Positions 1 through 6,380 are shown, numbered from the stretch's first letter. The stretch is 12,881 bases of DNA from Actinomycetota bacterium (GCA_005883365.1 VAXA01000110.1:1-12881); one strand, 5' to 3'. The notes: a model not told the origin generated them from the sequence alone. Program-made: numbers and translations.

Positions 1-2
1 TT

Positions 3-275
3 CTCGGGATGCGCGTGCTGTTCGCGGCCGCGGATTCGATCGAGCTCGAGACCAAGGACGGCGACCGCGTGCAGCTCTTCGGTCCTTCCAGCCGCTACTT
101 CGAGCGTGCTCGCCGTCCCTTCCCGCTCTTCGAGGTCGAGAACGCCTCGGGTGCCCGGTCCGCCCTCGCTGAGCGCGGAGTCGAGGTTGGGCCGCTGGAG
201 GCGGATGACGACTGGGAGTGGTTCGACGTCGTCGGGCCCGAGGGCATGGTGTGCGAGCTCGGGAGCCAGCGATGA
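3..275 (+). CDS. VOC (glyoxalase/bleomycin-resistance-like) family protein, 3' part
   Basis: The reading frame is open to the left edge, so the gene is truncated by the window and about 90 C-terminal residues are visible. An ATG at 9 lies inside the domain and is probably not the start: the residues LGMRVLF around it look like the strand after the helix in a VOC module, normally preceded by FYRDV. The rest shows the expected second beta-alpha-beta-beta-beta unit, with an acidic FEVENASGARSALAERGVEV segment and the closing DPEG-like VVGPEGMVCEL, where the Glu is the usual metal-ligand position. The family holds glyoxalases, dioxygenases and resistance proteins, and the substrate cannot be told. 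The TGA stop overlaps the ATG of a 21-codon ORF that leads into ispF, so the genes are probably co-transcribed. Confidence 0.75.
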   Translation, partial: LGMRVLFAAADSIELETKDGDRVQLFGPSSRYFERARRPFPLFEVENASGARSALAERGVEVGPLEADDDWEWFDVVGPEGMVCELGSQR

Positions 276-337
276 GCCGGCGCGCCATCACGATCGGCCC
301 GCTGAACGAGCTCGCGGAGGCCCTCGCGTATGCCTGA
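272..337 (+). CDS. Tiny 21-codon ORF bridging the VOC gene and ispF
   Basis: The ATG at 272 overlaps the VOC stop (ATGA), and the TGA at 335-337 lies just inside ispF, whose ATG is at 330. The peptide is MSRRAITIGPLNELAEALAYA and matches nothing I recognise. The SD site of ispF (GGAGG, 316-320) lies within the ORF. This arrangement would let ribosomes finishing the VOC gene translate through to the ispF start, so a role in translational coupling is the most economical reading. It may equally be a chance ORF or the remnant of a lost gene. Confidence 0.35.
   Translation: MSRRAITIGPLNELAEALAYA
316..320 (+). promoter_or_regulatory. Shine-Dalgarno site of ispF
   Basis: GGAGG ends nine bases before the ATG at 330. 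It fixes the ispF start and lies inside the tiny upstream ORF. Confidence 0.6.
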
Positions 338-809
338 GTACCGCGTCGGCACTGGGTTCGACGCGCATGCGTTCGAAGAGGGCGTGCCGCTCGTGCTCGG
401 CGGCGTGCGGATCGACCACCCGCGCGGCCTTGCGGGCCACTCGGACGGCGACGTCCTCGCCCACGCGCTCACCGACTCGCTGCTGGGCGCCGCCGGCCTC
501 GAGGACATCGGCGCACTGTTTCCCTCGGGCGATCCGGCGTTCGCGGGCGCCGACTCGCTCGGCCTGCTCACACAGGCCTGGAGGCGCGTCCGCAGTGCCG
601 GCTGGCGGCTCGCGAACGCGGACGTCGTACTCATCGGCGAGCAGCCGCGCCTCGCGCCGCACCGGGAGGAGATGCGGCGCCGGCTCGCGAAAGCGCTCGA
701 CGCCGACCCGGAGCTCGTCGCCGTACGCGCCACGACGACCGACGGCCTCGGCTTCGCCGGCCGCGGCGAAGGGCTCGCAGCGCAGGCCGTCGCGCTTCTC
801 GTCCGATGA
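330..809 (+). CDS. ispF: 2-C-methyl-D-erythritol 2,4-cyclodiphosphate synthase
   Basis: IspF converts 4-diphosphocytidyl-methylerythritol 2-phosphate into methylerythritol cyclodiphosphate with loss of CMP, in the cytosolic non-mevalonate isoprenoid pathway. The 159-residue length is normal for the trimeric enzyme. The N-terminal GTGFDAHAF carries metal ligands D11 and H13, GHSDGDVLAHALTDSLLGAA carries H37 of the mobile loop and the third metal ligand H45, and the C-terminal ATTTDGLGFAGRGEG contains the conserved Thr and Glu of the CDP site. The ATG at 330 is supported by GGAGG at 316-320. It stands alone, not fused to IspD as in some bacteria, and no ispD is in view. The stop overlaps the next start (ATGA). 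In B. subtilis ispF directly precedes gltX-cysS-rlmB-rae1-sigH; here those genes follow about 5.6 kb later. Confidence 0.97.
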   Translation: MPEYRVGTGFDAHAFEEGVPLVLGGVRIDHPRGLAGHSDGDVLAHALTDSLLGAAGLEDIGALFPSGDPAFAGADSLGLLTQAWRRVRSAGWRLANADVVLIGEQPRLAPHREEMRRRLAKALDADPELVAVRATTTDGLGFAGRGEGLAAQAVALLVR

Positions 810-1516
810 AGCTCGCACTCGTCACCCACGCCGAGCATCCGAAGCTGCGGGGGACGTTTCCGACCATCTGGCCCGAGTTCATGGCGCACGATCCCGTCGT
901 CCAGTCGTTCTGGCCGCAGCTCTACGACCAGTATCCGGACTTCCAGCTCTGGGTCGTCGACCACGAGGCCGGCACGCGCCAGGCTGTCGGCTACGCGTGC
1001 AGCGTGCCAGTCGTGTGGAACGAGAGCCCCTCGCCGCGCGGGGTCGACTGGGCGCTGACCGACGGCGTCGAGGGGACGCCGACGACGCTGTGCGCGATCG
1101 TCGCGGGATTGGTCCCGCAATACCGCGGCTTCGGCATCGCAGAGGCGATCCTGCGGCGGCTCGCAGCGGTCGCCGCGGGCCATGGGCTCGACGCACTCGT
1201 GGCTCCTGTGCGCCCGACGTGGAAGGAGCGCTACCCGCTGGTCGCGCTCGACCGGTACGCCGGCTGGAGGCGCGGCGACGGCCTCCCGTACGACCCCTGG
1301 CTACGCACGCACGAGCGGCTGGGCGGCGAGTTTCTCGGGATGGCGCCCCGCTCGATGACGATCTCGGGAGGCCGCTCAGAGTGGGAAGAGTGGACGGGGA
1401 TGGTGTTCCCCGAGGACGGGAATTACGTCGTCCCGGGCGCGCTCGTCCCGGTCCACTTCAAGAACGGCCGCGGCGTCTATGTCGAACCCAACATCTGGGT
1501 CCGACACGCGTTTTAG
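806..1516 (+). CDS. GNAT-like N-acetyltransferase family protein
   Basis: This 236-residue protein has one recognisable acyl-CoA binding signature, VPQYRGFGIAEAILRRL (residues 103-119), which fits GNAT motif A (Q/RxxGxG/A) followed by its helix. It is preceded by a beta-strand region (LCAIVAGLV) as expected. The N-terminal half is rich in aromatic residues (FWPQLYDQYPDFQLWVV). The C-terminal third (PYDPWLRTHERLGGEFLGMAPRSM) continues well past a minimal GNAT fold and ends in a second strand-rich segment containing EEWTGMVFPEDGNYVVPGAL. The acceptor substrate is unknown. The ATG overlaps the ispF stop by four bases, so it is probably translated with ispF and the VOC gene, although no link to isoprenoid synthesis is evident. 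A divergent non-catalytic GNAT fold is also possible. Confidence 0.7.
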   Translation: MKLALVTHAEHPKLRGTFPTIWPEFMAHDPVVQSFWPQLYDQYPDFQLWVVDHEAGTRQAVGYACSVPVVWNESPSPRGVDWALTDGVEGTPTTLCAIVAGLVPQYRGFGIAEAILRRLAAVAAGHGLDALVAPVRPTWKERYPLVALDRYAGWRRGDGLPYDPWLRTHERLGGEFLGMAPRSMTISGGRSEWEEWTGMVFPEDGNYVVPGALVPVHFKNGRGVYVEPNIWVRHAF

Positions 1517-1518
1517 TT

Positions 1519-1572
1519 AGCGCTCGCCCGCTTCGCTGGCGCAGGCTCGCTTCACTCGCGTGCGCGAGCGCT
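1519..1572. repeat. Inverted repeat in the convergent gap (9-bp arms)
   Basis: AGCGCTCGC at 1519-1527 is the exact reverse complement of GCGAGCGCT at 1564-1572, with a 36-base loop rich in further CGCTCGC-type units. It lies directly after the GNAT stop, between convergent genes. It could act as a terminator or cruciform, though the loop is long and there is no U-tract. Confidence 0.4.
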
Positions 1573-1591
1573 GTGCTTTCCGCTCGCGCAA

Positions 1592-1622
1592 GTGCCGCGC
1601 CCGCGCATGTCGGTCGCGGCAC
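1592..1622. terminator. Candidate bidirectional terminator hairpin
   Basis: GTGCCGCG (1592-1599) pairs perfectly with CGCGGCAC (1615-1622) over a 15-base loop. It sits between the 3' ends of two convergent genes, 11 bases past the stop of the minus-strand gene and 75 past the plus-strand one. No T-run follows on either strand. Hairpin terminators without a U-tract are often proposed in actinobacteria, so the call rests on position and symmetry. Confidence 0.45.
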
Positions 1623-1633
1623 GATGAAGTGCA

Positions 1634-1915
1634 CTAACGGCGCTTCCTCTGCTTCTCGAGCTGGCGGCGCATCTGGCGGTTCGTCGCCTCGGGCTCCGGG
1701 CCGCCCTGCTGCTCCTGCATCTCCAGCAGCGCGGCGCGCTCCTGGCGCGTCAGGCGCGACATCGCCTTCTGCGCCGTCTGGGGATCGTGCAGATGCTTCG
1801 CATGCGGCTCGAGCTTCCGCATCGCGCTCGCGAGTTCGGGATTCGTGCGCTCGATCGCCGCGCGATGTCCCCGCTCCAGCCAGCGCTTGAAGAGCGGTAC
1901 CTTCGCCATCAGCAT
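1634..1915 (-). CDS. Small basic hypothetical protein (93 aa)
   Basis: I do not recognise this family. The 93-residue product is strongly charged and predicted helical: an N-terminal amphipathic stretch (MAKVPLFKRWLERGHRAAIERT), a central helix-rich part (LTRQERAALLEMQEQQGG) and a very basic tail (QMRRQLEKQRKRR) that could bind nucleic acid or ribosome. It has no signal peptide or cysteines. I chose the ATG at 1915; a second ATG at 1909 is equally possible and neither has a good SD site. The frame stays open far upstream only because it shadows mutY. The gene lies 70 bases after the mutY stop on the same strand and is probably co-transcribed with it, but no function can be inferred. Confidence 0.6.
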   Translation of the reverse strand: MLMAKVPLFKRWLERGHRAAIERTNPELASAMRKLEPHAKHLHDPQTAQKAMSRLTRQERAALLEMQEQQGGPEPEATNRQMRRQLEKQRKRR

Positions 1916-1985
1916 GACAAGCGGGCGCAGATAGCGAGCAGCGTGACGAGCGACGTGGCGAGCATCGGCCGGATGGTACCGCTCC

Positions 1986-2738
1986 TCAGTCCGGCAGAGC
2001 CACGCGCTCACCGTCCACCCGCACGAGCCCGTCGTGCGCGAGCGAGGCGACGGCCTCGGCGTCCTCGGGCTGTGAGCCCGCGACGACGGCGCGGAGGGCC
2101 GTCGCCCGCCGCTGGCGGAAGGAGCCTTCGAACGGCCCCTGGCGGCGGCTCGGCTCGGAGCGGCTCCACCGTGACGGGCAGGCCCCTGCGAGCGGGCAGA
2201 TTCCGCAGCGCGGGATGCGCGCCAGACAGACCGTCTTGCCGAGATCCATGAGCGCCTGGGCAGCTGCAGGAGAGAACGCGTGGCGCGTGCGCTCCGAGAT
2301 GCGCCGCACGTTGACGTCGACGGGCAGGACCGGCCGGCCGAAGGCGAAGCAGGCGACCGCATCCGCCGTGTAGCGACCGACGCCCGGCAGCTCGGTCAGG
2401 TCGTCGGGCCAGCCGTGAGCCGCCACGTGCCGCGCCGCGCGGTGGAGGGAAAGGGCCCGCCGGTTGTAGCCGAGGCCCTGCCACTCGCGGATCACGTCGG
2501 CGGCCGGTGCGACCGCGAGCTCTTCGACCCTCGGCCAGCGCTCGAGCCACCGCTGCCAGCGCGGCAACACGCGCTCGATCTGCGTCTGCTGGGACATGAC
2601 CTCGCTGACGAGGATCGCGTACGGGTCGCGCGTCCTCCGCCACGGCAGGTCGCGTCCGTGCTCCATGAACCACGCCAGGAGCAGATCCTCCACGGGGCGA
2701 ACGTAGCGCGCCGGGGCGCCAGCAGGCGCAGGCATCAT
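1986..2738 (-). CDS. mutY: A/G-specific adenine DNA glycosylase
   Basis: MutY removes adenine mispaired with 8-oxoguanine, as part of the GO repair system. With the ATG at 2738 the protein has 250 residues. The HhH-GPD fold is complete: SEVMSQQTQIERV with catalytic Glu46, the helix-hairpin-helix LPGVGRYTADAVACFAFG (residues 117-134) and the catalytic Asp141 in PVDVNVRRI. A [4Fe-4S] loop follows with Cys171, 178, 181 and 187 in the canonical C-x6-C-x2-C-x5-C spacing. Instead of the long NUDIX-like 8-oxoG reader of E. coli there is a short C-terminal part with RRQGPFEGSFRQRR and a winged-helix-like end, as in actinobacterial MutY. The start is uncertain (2738 or 2735; upstream ATGs at 2798 and 2756 would run into the divergent gene). 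Its 5' end lies seven bases from the divergent propeller gene. Confidence 0.93.
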   Translation of the reverse strand: MMPAPAGAPARYVRPVEDLLLAWFMEHGRDLPWRRTRDPYAILVSEVMSQQTQIERVLPRWQRWLERWPRVEELAVAPAADVIREWQGLGYNRRALSLHRAARHVAAHGWPDDLTELPGVGRYTADAVACFAFGRPVLPVDVNVRRISERTRHAFSPAAAQALMDLGKTVCLARIPRCGICPLAGACPSRWSRSEPSRRQGPFEGSFRQRRATALRAVVAGSQPEDAEAVASLAHDGLVRVDGERVALPD

Positions 2739-2745
2739 CCGGCGG

Positions 2746-4023
2746 ATGCGCCGCATCCTCGTCGTCGCCGGCGTCCTGATCGTTCTCGCCGCCGGCATCG
2801 GGACGGCCTACTACGAATCGACGCACCGCTACGGCGGCAACGTCAGAGGGGCGTCGACCGAGTTCGACCCAACCCGGACCGTCGCATCGCCGAAGCCCGG
2901 CCCGCTCGTCTCTCCGCTGTTCGGCGGCGTTCCGCAACACCTCCACGTCGGCGTGGGCCGCGTCAGGCCGCCGTTTCGCCGCGACTGGGTCTCGGGCGGA
3001 ACGTCGCTCGTCGAGTTCCCGCCGGCTATCGGCTTCCACTACCTCTACTACGCCGCCCTCAACGGGAACCTGATCGCCGTCTCGGCGAGGAACGGGCGTC
3101 GGCTCTGGACGGTGCACGTCGGACGCTGTGAGGCATCCTCGCCGGCGATCGACCGGCTCGGCCGCGGCTCCGTGTTTGAGACGTTCCTCAACCGGCACCC
3201 GTGCGGCAGGAACGCCGCGAAGAGTGGAGACGGCCAGCTCCTCGTCGTGGCGGCCGGCCCGTCGCACCATGTGCGCTGGAGCAAGCACCTCGGGGCGACC
3301 GAGACGTCACCGCTCATAGTCGGCAAGCGGGTCTTCGTCGGCGACGCGGAGGGCAACGTGTACTGCCTCCGCGACGTCGACGGCGAGACGATCTGGACCT
3401 TCCACGCCGGCGGTGCCGTGAAGGGAGCGATCGCCTACGACCGCGGCCGCATCTTCTTCGGCGCCTACGACGGCCGCCTCTACGCACTGCGAGCGACCGA
3501 TGGCAAGCCGGTCTGGCGCGCGCAGTCGGCGCGCGACTGGTTCGGCGGCCACGGCACCTTCTACTCGACCCCCACGGTCGCCTACTCCCGCGTCTATCTC
3601 GGCTCGACCGACGGGCACGTCTACTCGTTCGGCGAGCAGAGCGGCAAGCTGCGGTGGTCGCACGGCACCGGCGGGTTCGTCTACGGATCGCCCGCGGTCG
3701 GGCGTGGCCGCGTCTTCGTCGGCTCGTACAGCGACACGTTCTACGCGTTCGACGCTGCGACCGGAACCGTCCTCTGGAAGTTCCACGCGAACGGGCCGAT
3801 CTCGGGCTCGGCGACCATCGTCGACGGCATCGTCTACTTCGCGACCCTCCACCGCCGCACGTACGGGCTCGACGCGCGCACGGGGAAGCCGGTATGGACG
3901 TATCCGGACGGCGCGTTCACCCCTGTCGTGACGGACGGGCAGCGGCTCTACGTGGTTGGCTGGGGGAAGGTGTACGCGTTCAGCCCTCGTAAGAGGTTGC
4001 AAACTGCGAATTCGGGGTCATAG
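2746..4023 (+). CDS. Membrane-anchored PQQ-like beta-propeller repeat protein
   Basis: The 425-residue protein begins with MRR and a hydrophobic segment (residues 4-21) that reads as a signal anchor, with no lipobox cysteine, so the body is probably outside the membrane. From about residue 99 it consists of blades of the PQQ/BamB type, each with a VYxGxxDGxxYAL-like strand pair followed by a G-K-x-x-W strand: approximately 99-125, 195-222, 236-259, 282-306, 322-347, 362-386 and 401-414, giving seven blades with a weaker last one. A less regular insert lies at 127-190. Residues of catalytic PQQ dehydrogenases are not evident, so a scaffold or binding role is likelier. Cys128, 153 and 207 could form a disulphide. 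The start is set by the signal segment; no clear SD exists, and the nearest divergent ATG is seven bases away. Confidence 0.85.
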   Translation: MRRILVVAGVLIVLAAGIGTAYYESTHRYGGNVRGASTEFDPTRTVASPKPGPLVSPLFGGVPQHLHVGVGRVRPPFRRDWVSGGTSLVEFPPAIGFHYLYYAALNGNLIAVSARNGRRLWTVHVGRCEASSPAIDRLGRGSVFETFLNRHPCGRNAAKSGDGQLLVVAAGPSHHVRWSKHLGATETSPLIVGKRVFVGDAEGNVYCLRDVDGETIWTFHAGGAVKGAIAYDRGRIFFGAYDGRLYALRATDGKPVWRAQSARDWFGGHGTFYSTPTVAYSRVYLGSTDGHVYSFGEQSGKLRWSHGTGGFVYGSPAVGRGRVFVGSYSDTFYAFDAATGTVLWKFHANGPISGSATIVDGIVYFATLHRRTYGLDARTGKPVWTYPDGAFTPVVTDGQRLYVVGWGKVYAFSPRKRLQTANSGS

Positions 4024-4028
4024 GAAGG

Positions 4029-4298
4029 GTGGTGGACGACACGATCGAGATCGACCTCGATGGCAAGGTCGTTCCCGTTCCTCGCGAGATCGTGAGCGGG
4101 CTCGCGGCCGCCGCTGCTGCGCGCGCGGGCGTCTCCGCGCGCCACCGCGACCTTTCGCTGCTCCTCGGCCGCGCGCTCGACGCCGGGCACGTGAGCCTCG
4201 GCCAGGGCGAGATGCGTGCGCTCTGCGCCGTGCTCGAGGAGGAGCACCCCGACCGCTTCGGCCCCGCCGGGGCCGAGCTGCTGCAGGCCGTCGCCTAA
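4029..4298 (+). CDS. Small hypothetical protein (89 aa)
   Basis: I do not recognise this family. The frame opens with two GTG codons (4029, 4032) right after AGGAAGG (4022-4028); GTG at 4032 gives the better, though still short, SD spacing. The product has an acidic strand-like N-terminus (DDTIEIDLDGKVVPVP), an Ala-rich helix (IVSGLAAAAAARAGVS) and a helical C-terminal half (MRALCAVLEEEHPDRFGPAGAELLQAV). It has no signal peptide or membrane segment. It begins five bases after the propeller stop and is likely co-transcribed. Its TAA overlaps the stop of the opposite-strand dehydrogenase gene by four bases. High third-position GC and the SD site argue that it is coding. Confidence 0.65.
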   Translation: MVDDTIEIDLDGKVVPVPREIVSGLAAAAAARAGVSARHRDLSLLLGRALDAGHVSLGQGEMRALCAVLEEEHPDRFGPAGAELLQAVA

Positions 4299-5293
4299 CG
4301 CTTCCGCAGGAGCGCGGCGCCCGTCGCGGCGGCGCCGACTCCCGCCGCGAGCGAGCCGGCGAGCCGCCGGTGCTTCGTGAGGCTCGTCTGGAAGCTGTGG
4401 GCGTGTGCCTGCTCGTCGAAGGGCCCGTGCGCGCCGCGATCCTCGTCACCGTCGACCGGGTGGAAGAGGTTGTCGTGGCTCGCGCCGCCGTTCAGCGGCT
4501 GCTTGGTCAGCTGCGAGCCGTAGCCCGTCTTCCCGAGGTACCAGTCGAGGAACCACGGCGCGACCCGCTCGCCCAGGACGTTGAGCACGGTCGGCAGTCC
4601 GACGTAGACCTGCCGGCGCCGGTGGTAGGCCGCCCAGTGGATCGCGTCCGCCGCGATCTCCGGCTGGTAGATCGGCGGTACCGGCTGCGTCTGCTTCGAC
4701 AGCTTCGTCCGGCCCCACGTGAACTGCGTGGTGTTGAAGCCGGCGAGGTGGACCATCGTGACATGGACGTCCCAGCCGTGGTGGCGGATCTCGGTGAGGA
4801 CCGACTCGGTGAAGCCCTTGCACGCGTGTTTCGCACCGCAGTAGGGCGCCTGGAGCGGGATCCCGCGGAAAGCCAGCGCCGAGCCGACCTGGACGATCGT
4901 GCCGCGGTTGCGCTCGGCCATGCGCCTGAGCGCCGCGCGGGTCCCCCAGACCATGCCGTGGTACGTGACGTCGGTCGCGCGCCGGTACTCGTCCGGCTCG
5001 ACGTCGAGGAACTCCCCGTAGATCGTCGCCATCGCGTCGTTGATCCAGACGTCGATCGGCCCGAGCTCGTTCTCCGTCGTCTGCGCAGCGGCCTCGACCT
5101 GGTCGGGGTCGGCAACGTCGGTCGGAATAACGAGGGCTTTGCCGCCCCGCTCCTCGACCTCCCTCGCCGTGGCCTCGAGCCCGGCGTGCCCGCGGGCGAC
5201 GAGCGCGATCTTCGCACCGTCCTGCGCGAACCTGCGCGCGGTCGCGCGGCCGATCCCGCCGGAAGCGCCGGTGATGACGACGACATCACTCAT
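4295..5293 (-). CDS. Short-chain dehydrogenase/reductase (SDR), extended form
   Basis: This 332-residue oxidoreductase has a classical NAD(P)-binding Rossmann fold: TGASGGIG at residues 8-15, the Asp of TDVAD (59-62), catalytic Ser138 in QVGSALAF and the Y151-x-x-x-K155 pair (YCGAKHA). The usual NNAG is replaced by NDAM, so the active-site Asn region differs slightly. After the catalytic core comes a conserved PIYQPEIAADAI segment and a long tail: a His/Asp-rich linker (270-305) and a short Gly/Ala-rich hydrophobic end (SLAAGVGAAATGAALLRKR) that might touch a membrane. The layout resembles the roughly 335-residue SDR group annotated as PRK07109. The substrate is unknown. The ATG at 5293 is chosen because the fold starts there. 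It follows the GTPase gene by 41 bases on the same strand. Confidence 0.88.
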   Translation of the reverse strand: MSDVVVITGASGGIGRATARRFAQDGAKIALVARGHAGLEATAREVEERGGKALVIPTDVADPDQVEAAAQTTENELGPIDVWINDAMATIYGEFLDVEPDEYRRATDVTYHGMVWGTRAALRRMAERNRGTIVQVGSALAFRGIPLQAPYCGAKHACKGFTESVLTEIRHHGWDVHVTMVHLAGFNTTQFTWGRTKLSKQTQPVPPIYQPEIAADAIHWAAYHRRRQVYVGLPTVLNVLGERVAPWFLDWYLGKTGYGSQLTKQPLNGGASHDNLFHPVDGDEDRGAHGPFDEQAHAHSFQTSLTKHRRLAGSLAAGVGAAATGAALLRKR

Positions 5294-5334
5294 CCGTTCT
5301 CGATCTTCCGGCGCCCCGGAGAAGTCAAACCTTC

Positions 5335-6234
5335 CTAGCGGTCGAGGATGTCCACGGTGTCGCCGTCGCGTAGCTCGTGCTCCCTCCCGACCTGCTGTCC
5401 CGGGAACCGCGCCGATGGGCCCCAGATGCGCGCGCCGGTGCAGCGATTGCGCAGCTCGTGGTGGATCGTGTCGGCGACGTCGAGGACCGTGGCCGGCGGC
5501 CGCAGCGCGACCGGGTCGCCTCCGTCGCGCAGGTAGACGCGCAGCAGGCCCGTCAGTGTCCACAGCTCGTGGCGGAGCCGGTCCAGGCTTGCGTCGTCGA
5601 GGACGGACACCGGCACGACGCGGAGCTCTGGATGCGTGGGCGCGGGCGCCTCGTCGCTCTTCGTCGCAGCTACGAGCGCTGGCAGCTCGATCCCGGCCGC
5701 GGCGACTTCGTCGCGGATGGTCTCGAGCTCCTCCACGGGCCGGTCGCACGCGTGGCACCAGACGATCGCGTCCGCGTTGCGGAGGACGCCGAGCAGCGCG
5801 CGGCCGCCTCCGCGATCGTCGGCAGCTCCCTCGATCAGACCGGGGATCTCGACCAGCTGCACGAGCACGCCGCCGAGACGTGTGGTCGCCGCGACCGGCC
5901 GCGTGGTGGTGAAGGCGTAGTCACCGGTGCGGATCTGGATCGCCGACAGCGCCTGGAGCAGCGACGACTTCCCGGCGTTCGGTGGGCCCACGAACGCGAT
6001 CTGCGCGGCACCCTCGCGGCGCACGGCGATCGAGTCCCGGTGCACGACCCGCTTCCGCGTGCGGGCCGCTGTCAGCTCTCCCTCGACCCACTTCCGCAGG
6101 TCGGCGTACGGGCCGTTGCGGTAGCCGGGCAGCTCGGCCAGGATCGCGCGGAGCTCGCGGATCCGTTCGGCGCCTTCCTTGCCCCTGAGGCGGCGCTTGA
6201 TCACCTGCTGCTGGGTGCGATGTGGCATCGGCAT
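5335..6234 (-). CDS. DRG/Obg-type GTPase with C-terminal TGS domain
   Basis: The 299-residue product has a basic helical N-terminus (8-65), a G domain and a TGS domain. P-loop G83PPNAGKSS, the switch-I-like DYAFTTTRP (105-113), the G3 region EIPGLIEGA (129-137) and G4 TKSD (191-194) are visible. The G3 Asp is replaced by Glu129, which is unusual. The C-terminal 70 residues, with ARIWGPSARFPGQQVG (268-283) and RDGDTVDIL, closely resemble the TGS domain of eukaryotic and archaeal DRG/Rbg proteins more than that of bacterial RelA or ThrRS. DRG proteins bind ribosomes, so a translation-linked role is plausible but inferred. The strong SD GGAGGT at 6245-6250 favours ATG 6234 over a GTG at 6246 that overlaps it. 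SDR follows 41 bases downstream. Transcription probably starts in the gap shared with the GluRS-like gene. Confidence 0.85.
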   Translation of the reverse strand: MPMPHRTQQQVIKRRLRGKEGAERIRELRAILAELPGYRNGPYADLRKWVEGELTAARTRKRVVHRDSIAVRREGAAQIAFVGPPNAGKSSLLQALSAIQIRTGDYAFTTTRPVAATTRLGGVLVQLVEIPGLIEGAADDRGGGRALLGVLRNADAIVWCHACDRPVEELETIRDEVAAAGIELPALVAATKSDEAPAPTHPELRVVPVSVLDDASLDRLRHELWTLTGLLRVYLRDGGDPVALRPPATVLDVADTIHHELRNRCTGARIWGPSARFPGQQVGREHELRDGDTVDILDR

Positions 6235-6244
6235 CGCGACGTAC

Positions 6245-6250
6245 ACCTCC
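6245..6250 (-). promoter_or_regulatory. Shine-Dalgarno site of the DRG-type GTPase
   Basis: GGAGGT on the minus strand lies ten bases before the ATG at 6234 and overlaps the alternative GTG at 6246. It therefore argues for the ATG as the true start. Confidence 0.6.
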
Positions 6251-6259
6251 GTTGTTCGG

Positions 6260-6315
6260 GGCGGGATCGCGTCGCGTCCCGCCGCTTCCCTAGGACGCTG
6301 TGGTGGGAAGCGGCG
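6260..6315. repeat. Two overlapping, mutually exclusive hairpins in the divergent gap
   Basis: Stem A pairs GGCGGGA (6260-6266) with TCCCGCC (6277-6283). Stem B pairs CGCCGCTTCCC (6280-6290) with GGGAAGCGGCG (6305-6315), an 11-bp perfect arm around a 14-base loop. The two share bases 6280-6283, so only one can form in a transcript or as a cruciform. They lie between the GTPase start and the GluRS-like start, 26 bases or more upstream of the GTPase ATG. Regulatory RNA, operator or terminator are all possible. Confidence 0.5.
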
Positions 6316-6380
6316 AACTAGCCGTTTTGGCGGAGAACCGTTGCGCGCCAGGACTCCATCGCATTGCCGAGCTTAGCTTC

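Noticed and set aside
106..1890. A 594-codon open frame on the plus strand
   Set aside because: It runs across ispF, the GNAT-like gene and the convergent gap in another frame. Its translation is Arg/Ser/Ala-rich low-complexity typical of GC-driven stop-free frames, and no domain is visible.
1916..2362. Upstream extension of the small basic protein to 2362
   Set aside because: It overlaps the well-supported mutY C-terminus and is low-complexity shadow sequence.
2008..3288. A 426-codon open frame on the minus strand over mutY and the propeller gene
   Set aside because: It covers two strongly supported genes in other frames and shows only compositionally biased sequence.
5305..5321. Hairpin TCCGG/CCGGA between the GTPase stop and the SDR start
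   Set aside because: The stem is only 5 bp with no T-run, common by chance at this GC content; the 41-base gap is more likely within an operon.
5294..5758. N-terminal extension of the SDR frame to 5758
   Set aside because: The extension overlaps the GTPase gene and is Arg-rich shadow sequence; the Rossmann fold begins right at the ATG at 5293.
6235..6246. GTG start at 6246 for the DRG-like GTPase
   Set aside because: The GTG is part of the SD sequence GGAGGT that serves the ATG at 6234.
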